This document shows, one piece after another, positions 59,690 through 64,000 of a DNA stretch of 64,000 nucleotides. The notes beneath the pieces were generated by a model. It made no database searches, was not told where the DNA came from, and saw only the letters and a list, made by a program, of their open reading frames with translations. Both the position numbers and the translations under genes were made by a program. The DNA is from Dipylidium caninum. Lineage: Eukaryota > Platyhelminthes > Cestoda > Cyclophyllidea > Dipylidiidae. Positions within the stretch are counted from its first letter, which is position 1, and each line of letters starts with the position of its first letter. Location: NCBI GenBank assembly GCA_017562135.1, contig QEYB01001249.1, positions 1-64,000 on the forward strand, written 5' to 3'.

Positions 59690-62596
59690 CTACCAGAGGC
59701 AATGTGCCCCGCAGATGGGAAAGTTGAGAACAGCCAGGGCAACTGACCTAATAAGAGGCGAGCATTCCGGACAGAGGTGGTCATCCGAGGCGTAGGTGTC
59801 GAAGCATCTAAAACGGCCAAATTGAGAAAATGTTGGAAAAGCGTCCACAAAATGATAATGTTAAGGATTGCGTCAATTTCGAGAGCGAAAAAAATGATGA
59901 AAAGGTAAAGCCTTCATTGCACGTTTGATTCTTGCGTCTATTTGCACAGAAATGGGGTAGCAGACCCGCATTATCACCTCCCACCTAAATGGGTAACTCG
60001 TAAGTGTATTCTAAAGAAATGACACGTTCTTCCTTCATCAACCTCCTTGAGTGTGTACAAATCACGATAGTTTACCGATTCACTGGTCTATTTGCCAAAA
60101 GAAACGACTTCCGATCTCGTGGTATTCATCAAGTCAAAGTAGCCACTCTTAAATGTTTTATCGCCGTTTGTCCAGAGAGGGAGTAAGGCAAATAATAACC
60201 TCATCACTCGTCCTTAATGCGTGAGAAATTGATATTATAAAAGTCTCTTGTTCAAGGCCGTTCCAAAAAACAGTCATATATCAGTGAAAGGAGGAGGTGA
60301 GTTGAAGATACGTTGAACTCACGACTTGTGGTAGGAATGATCGCAGAGGAAGTGAATAGAAGGCGGTTCCAAGGCCTGGTTGCAGACAGCGCATTTCTGT
60401 TGTTGAAAGATTTTCATTCTGTTGGCAAGAAATGGACAAAATGAGAGCAGTAAAAAAAGCAACAGTGAGAAGCTCACAAAATCCTGCTTCAAAGTTGGAC
60501 GCAACCAGGAGTCTGCGCGCCTCCACTCCAAAGGGAGGGAGATGGAAGAGTCCGAGGCTAACACAGAGACTAGTGGGAAGTCATAAGTGGTATTCACCAA
60601 CCCAAATCAGTCAGTGTCAAGAAGAATCGAGAAGCATCTGTCTGCCATTCGCCGATACAAGTTTCTTGCTTCATTGCTCGTAACTCCACCATCCTCGCTC
60701 GTCAAACCAAGCCACCGCGGAAGACGCGACAGTTGGGTGTATTTTATGCATTTACATCAAATATTAATTTGACTGGGAGGTCAGTTGTAAGAGGCGAGAA
60801 TGTTTGCCCGATGGAGGTGGAAAGAGAGCCAATAGCACCACCTTCCTAATGTGTTTACTCCAAATACTGAGGGAACAAGTAGTGGGACGACTAGTCCCCA
60901 TCTCTGACACTTGGATTAGTTGGTCCATGCAATATTTATGAGATATAGAGATAAAATTTAACTGAGACGCAAAAAGCGATAAACGGCATTAGTGGTTTTA
61001 AACAGTCGCGGTACACGATAACGAGGCTTTGATGAGACATTAGACACTAACGTCAAACATCATAATTTATGGCGTTGCCAATTGCGTTTGCGCTACTTCG
61101 AGTTCTGCTTCAAGCAAAACACGAAGCAGTAATCAACACCCTAAGGTTAACGCTCTACTGGCATCGAACAACATGGATGATGCATCGACGACGGTGGCAG
61201 GCTATCAAATGTCGCAAAGCATCCCACTTGCCACTTGCATCTACTTTCAATGTGATCATTCAGGTAGGATGGGAAGAATCCATACGACTCAAAGGAACAC
61301 AATGCCACCTCTCAGCCCACCAATCGTCCCCAATTCTCGTCCACGGACATCAGACCAGACGTCAAGGCTTCAAAGAGGCGGAGAAGCACGTTGACAAGAT
61401 TAGTCAAATCTATTCCACGAGGTTGTTTTGAATCTGGTGGAGGAGAGTGTTCAACTATGAGGAAATATCCCTGCACTTTTCACAACTAAAGAGTTTTCTA
61501 CGATATTCGGTGGCACTTGAGTTAATATGGGTGGGGAGTAGGATGGGTAGACGAAAATACTTCCTGCCCTTAGCTCCCACGGGCACCAGTAGTCTTCTTT
61601 TCCAACTTCAAACTCCACATGGGAGCACCACCACTTAGTGAATGTCGGGCAATGGCAGTTGACACCGCCGCATCGATGCATCTGTGTGTACGAGTAGCAT
61701 GTCGGACAGTAATTCCAAATGGAGCAAAGATGATCGGCACTTTAATTGCTCGAAGGTATAGTCAGAGAGAAATGTGAAAATAAATGTGGGATAAATTCGC
61801 TTTAAATTGTCACATGAATTGTCCGTGAGGAGCATTCAGATTTAACAAATTAATCAATCCAAAAAAACGCATTGATGACAACCATCATGGCAACAGCAAA
61901 GTACAAATGCGAGGATTTCATGAATGAGGCCACAAAGCACTAACACATTTATTTCCAATTACTCATGAAAAGTTACGCTAAGCTCAAATATTTCTAAATA
62001 CTTCTATACCTATCGCAGAAGTGACAGATGCTCGGTCCAATTCCAGTGAAAGTAATTTATAAGAGAAAACAAGTCTCAAGCGAGTATGGTACACTACATG
62101 GGGACTCAGTGTAAGGTACCACGAAGTCAGAAAGGAGTCGTGACTCTCATCCAAAAACGAAACATATTTTAACACTTTCGCTCCCCACCCGATGCCTTCG
62201 AGGTTACGGCAGCTTTGACTGACAACCGTCGCATTCATACGTTTACAATAGCAGGGGAAGTAAGCGCCAAAAGTAAAAAAAAATACAGAAACGTGATTAG
62301 GTGAAGAGGTGACTTCCTCTCAACAATTGGGCCGAATTTTAGACTTATGATGTTGCATACAACAATTATGTTTAAAAAGCTGCAAAAAATGCCCCTACTG
62401 AACACAGAAAAAGGCATGGGGAGATGAGAAAAACAATGTCAAAACGAGGAGACGTTTGCTCCAGCCTTACTCGCCTTGTCTTGCTCTGTCGGGCAATTTC
62501 GCGATTCCGAAGGGTCTCCTCTCGTAGACGCTGCATCTCCGCTTCATTAGCCTCCATTTTCGCCTTGCCTGACTCCAGGTAGTGCAGGAGATAGGG
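59690..62596 (-). CDS. VPS11: VPS11-like protein, C-terminal exons (coiled coil and RING-H2)
   Basis: Core subunit of the HOPS/CORVET tethering complexes, which drive endosome and lysosome fusion. Exon 62596-62471 (acceptor cttcaaaag, donor GTAAGG) encodes PYLLHYLESGKAKMEANEAE and MQRLREETLR, the coiled coil that precedes the RING in VPS11. Exon 60418-60323 encodes MKIFQQQKCAVCNQALEPPS then IHFLCDHSYHK; it joins in phase to the exon at 59807, SCFDTYASDDHLCPEC. Together C-x2-C, C-x-H-x2-H-x2-C and C-x2-C form a complete RING-H2 with the VPS11-typical spacing and the FLC-H-H signature. The coiled-coil exon ends in phase 0 and the RING exon needs phase 2, so a short exon is missing from the model within 60419-62470. 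The last exon reads to TAG at 59690, or splices at 59748 (AG before GTCAGT) to unseen exons. The N-terminal beta-propeller and clathrin-repeat exons were not found above 62600 and presumably lie beyond the window. Confidence 0.8.
61060..61440 (+). repeat. Dispersed repeat, copy 2 (pair at 55270-55690), inside a VPS11 intron
   Basis: Diverged direct copy of 55270-55690. Here an ATG-initiated frame of 120 codons (61069-61431, +) spans almost the whole repeat (MALPIAFALLRVLLQAKHEA ...). It has no recognised domain and is disrupted in the other copy. It lies antisense within the large intron of the VPS11-like gene. It could be a fragment of a mobile element; no terminal repeats were seen. Confidence 0.7.
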
Positions 62597-63998
62597 CTTT
62601 TGAAGTAGAAAACACATGAAAGCAATTTCAAACAAATCCTTCGTCTGGCGTAAATGAAGGCGACGGATCATGGAAAGGGAAAATCTTGGTAATATAGTCC
62701 CAACGAGATGGTTGAGTTGTTCAGGACAGGTGTCGGACCTATCTGTTGACATATCCCTGCGAAATGTTAATAATTAGCTGTTAAAACTAAATGCGACAAT
62801 TGCAACAATATCACACCAAAAAGTGGCATGTTAATGGACACGTCTCGCGCCAAGGTGGACTTTAACCGACTATTTCGAATGAACCAACTAACATTTGCTC
62901 TTCTCGAAATACAATTAGTTGCTCTAACTGACCACGGCAATTAAAGTTAATGGTTCAAGGATAGCCATTAAAACATCAACTAATCAGCCCACATAAGCCT
63001 AGGAATGAGATAGATGGGTCCGCTTCCCATGGAGATGGGAGGCACAATATCCCCGACAGGCGTATCAACAGTCTAGACAGCATGAATAGAGATAATAACG
63101 ACTAAACCGTAAGAACTACTTGTTGCTTTTTTGGCAAACGGTCCCAGTTTGAGTTGAACAACACCTTTTGAGCAAATCGGTAGTTAAACTTGACTCATCA
63201 CTTTGAAAGTTTTTAGATTTTGGATAACCGGTAAGAAAGACAATAATATTACCTTGATGCTGCCAAGAGTATGACATTTTTCCGCATCCGATGACGTCAA
63301 CATCCGAACAACATCCAGAGGAGATGCCAAGTTGTAAGTTTCAATTTCTAAATAGAAAATTTCCCACTTAAAAGTCCCAAAACGTGATCAAAACAGCATC
63401 ATTGCCATCCTTGGCAAAGTAGTACCGGAATCTGCGCAATGCTCCACTCCTGATTAAAAATTTCGGAATTACTCCGATTGAAGGAAGAACTTCCTTCCAC
63501 ATTACGAACATTATTCCTGAGGTCGCCCTAATCAACTGGGACTGAATTTGTCAGAACACTGAAGGGGGCTATGAAAGACTAACAAAATCTGGTATACGAC
63601 TTGGCGACAAGTAATCTGGTATACGACTTGGCGACAAGTAATAACATCCGACATCTTAACGTCACAATCCAGTTACGATGTATAATTGAGGATAATGGAT
63701 TAAGTGTACCAAAGATTGAATCTCTTTGCTTTAAAATTGTGCTTCAATGATTTGTCATTTAATTGGATGTTAGGCCAAAATTTTGCTCAACGGAGAAAAA
63801 AGAGACATTTCGTTTATTTGTTTTACTCTCGAGCCAGAAGTTGCGCCCCTACATCCCGTTGGTCAGGAGACAGAAGAGGAGAAAAGGGGAGTGGGTAATT
63901 TCACAGTTCTACTTAGTCTGCAAATTCCAGCTGTGTCGCCAGTTAGGGAGTGGAGGAGTCTCCAGTAAAAATCTAACAGAAATTGCTGACGCAGATAC
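62597..63998. other. No supportable exon
   Basis: Upstream exons of the VPS11-like gene would be expected on the minus strand, but no segment with that family's sequence was recognised. Open frames at 63704-63968 (+) are short and overlapping. Confidence 0.4.
63586..63639. repeat. Perfect tandem duplication of a 27-bp unit
   Basis: Two adjacent identical 27-base units, each containing ctggtatacgacttggcgac (63586-63612 and 63613-63639). Recent slippage, or an assembly duplication. Confidence 0.95.
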
Positions 63999-64000
63999 CC

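Noticed and set aside
59421..59795. Plus-strand ATG frame of 124 codons with a GTGAGT donor after 33 codons
   Set aside because: It runs antisense over the last VPS11-like exon, which has much stronger evidence; the first 33 codons alone are too little to call.
61451..61681. Cys/Trp-rich minus frame (WWCSHVEFEVGKEDYWCPW)
   Set aside because: Looks like a secreted Cys-rich domain, but the spacing matches none I know, splice edges are poor and the opposite strand is equally open.
1..64000. CRISPR arrays, bacterial operons, tRNA or rRNA genes
   Set aside because: No spaced direct repeats, ribosome-binding sites or rRNA-like sequence; a B-box-like ggttcgaagtc at about 7544 lies inside an exon and lacks a cloverleaf.

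Overview
The window is eukaryotic nuclear DNA from an invertebrate with intron-rich genes. Introns are often very short (67 and 73 bases in the tubulin gene), coding regions are sparse, and simple repeats are common. The protein features (an invertebrate troponin I, a divergent alpha-tubulin without an acidic tail, an unusual rhodopsin-like receptor) and the base composition fit a parasitic flatworm, most likely a tapeworm. That assignment is inference; no rRNA, spliced-leader RNA or other diagnostic marker was found.

Layout. 1-336 is a CT-rich microsatellite. 3.1-5.3 kb (+) holds exon-like segments of one or two unrecognised genes; one exon has a Yae1/Lto1-like glycine-every-four pattern. 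7.4-8.6 kb (-) is a four-exon model for an uncharacterised acidic/basic nuclear-type protein with a possible C2H2-like element. 11.57-14.87 kb (-) is a complete troponin I gene, resolved here into 12 coding exons that include several micro-exons. 20.45-22.04 kb and 30.09-31.73 kb are the arms of a long inverted repeat, and a decayed third copy lies at about 24.2-24.6 kb. Between the arms lie an uncharacterised helical protein gene (22.7-24.0 kb, +, one frame break), a diverged tandem duplication (28.0-28.6 kb) and candidate first exons facing apart at 29.9 kb. 41.17-42.54 kb (-) is a seven-transmembrane receptor gene with two frame changes. 50.07-51.53 kb (-) is a complete, strikingly divergent alpha-tubulin gene. 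54.85-58.04 kb (-) has exon-like segments, one rich in NPF motifs. 59.69-62.60 kb (-) is the 3' part of a VPS11-like gene (coiled coil plus RING-H2).

The recognised genes are unrelated jobs and do not form an operon or cluster: muscle regulation (troponin I), microtubules (alpha-tubulin), signalling (receptor), endosome/lysosome tethering (VPS11). The most interesting items are the alpha-tubulin lacking the catalytic glutamate, the acetylation lysine and the modifiable tail; the micro-exon N-terminus of troponin I; and the long inverted repeat. Three otherwise good genes each carry a frame break at a short A4 or CT run, which points to sequence/assembly indels or to gene decay. Most of 15-20 kb, 32-41 kb, 43-50 kb and 51.6-54.8 kb showed no supportable gene.
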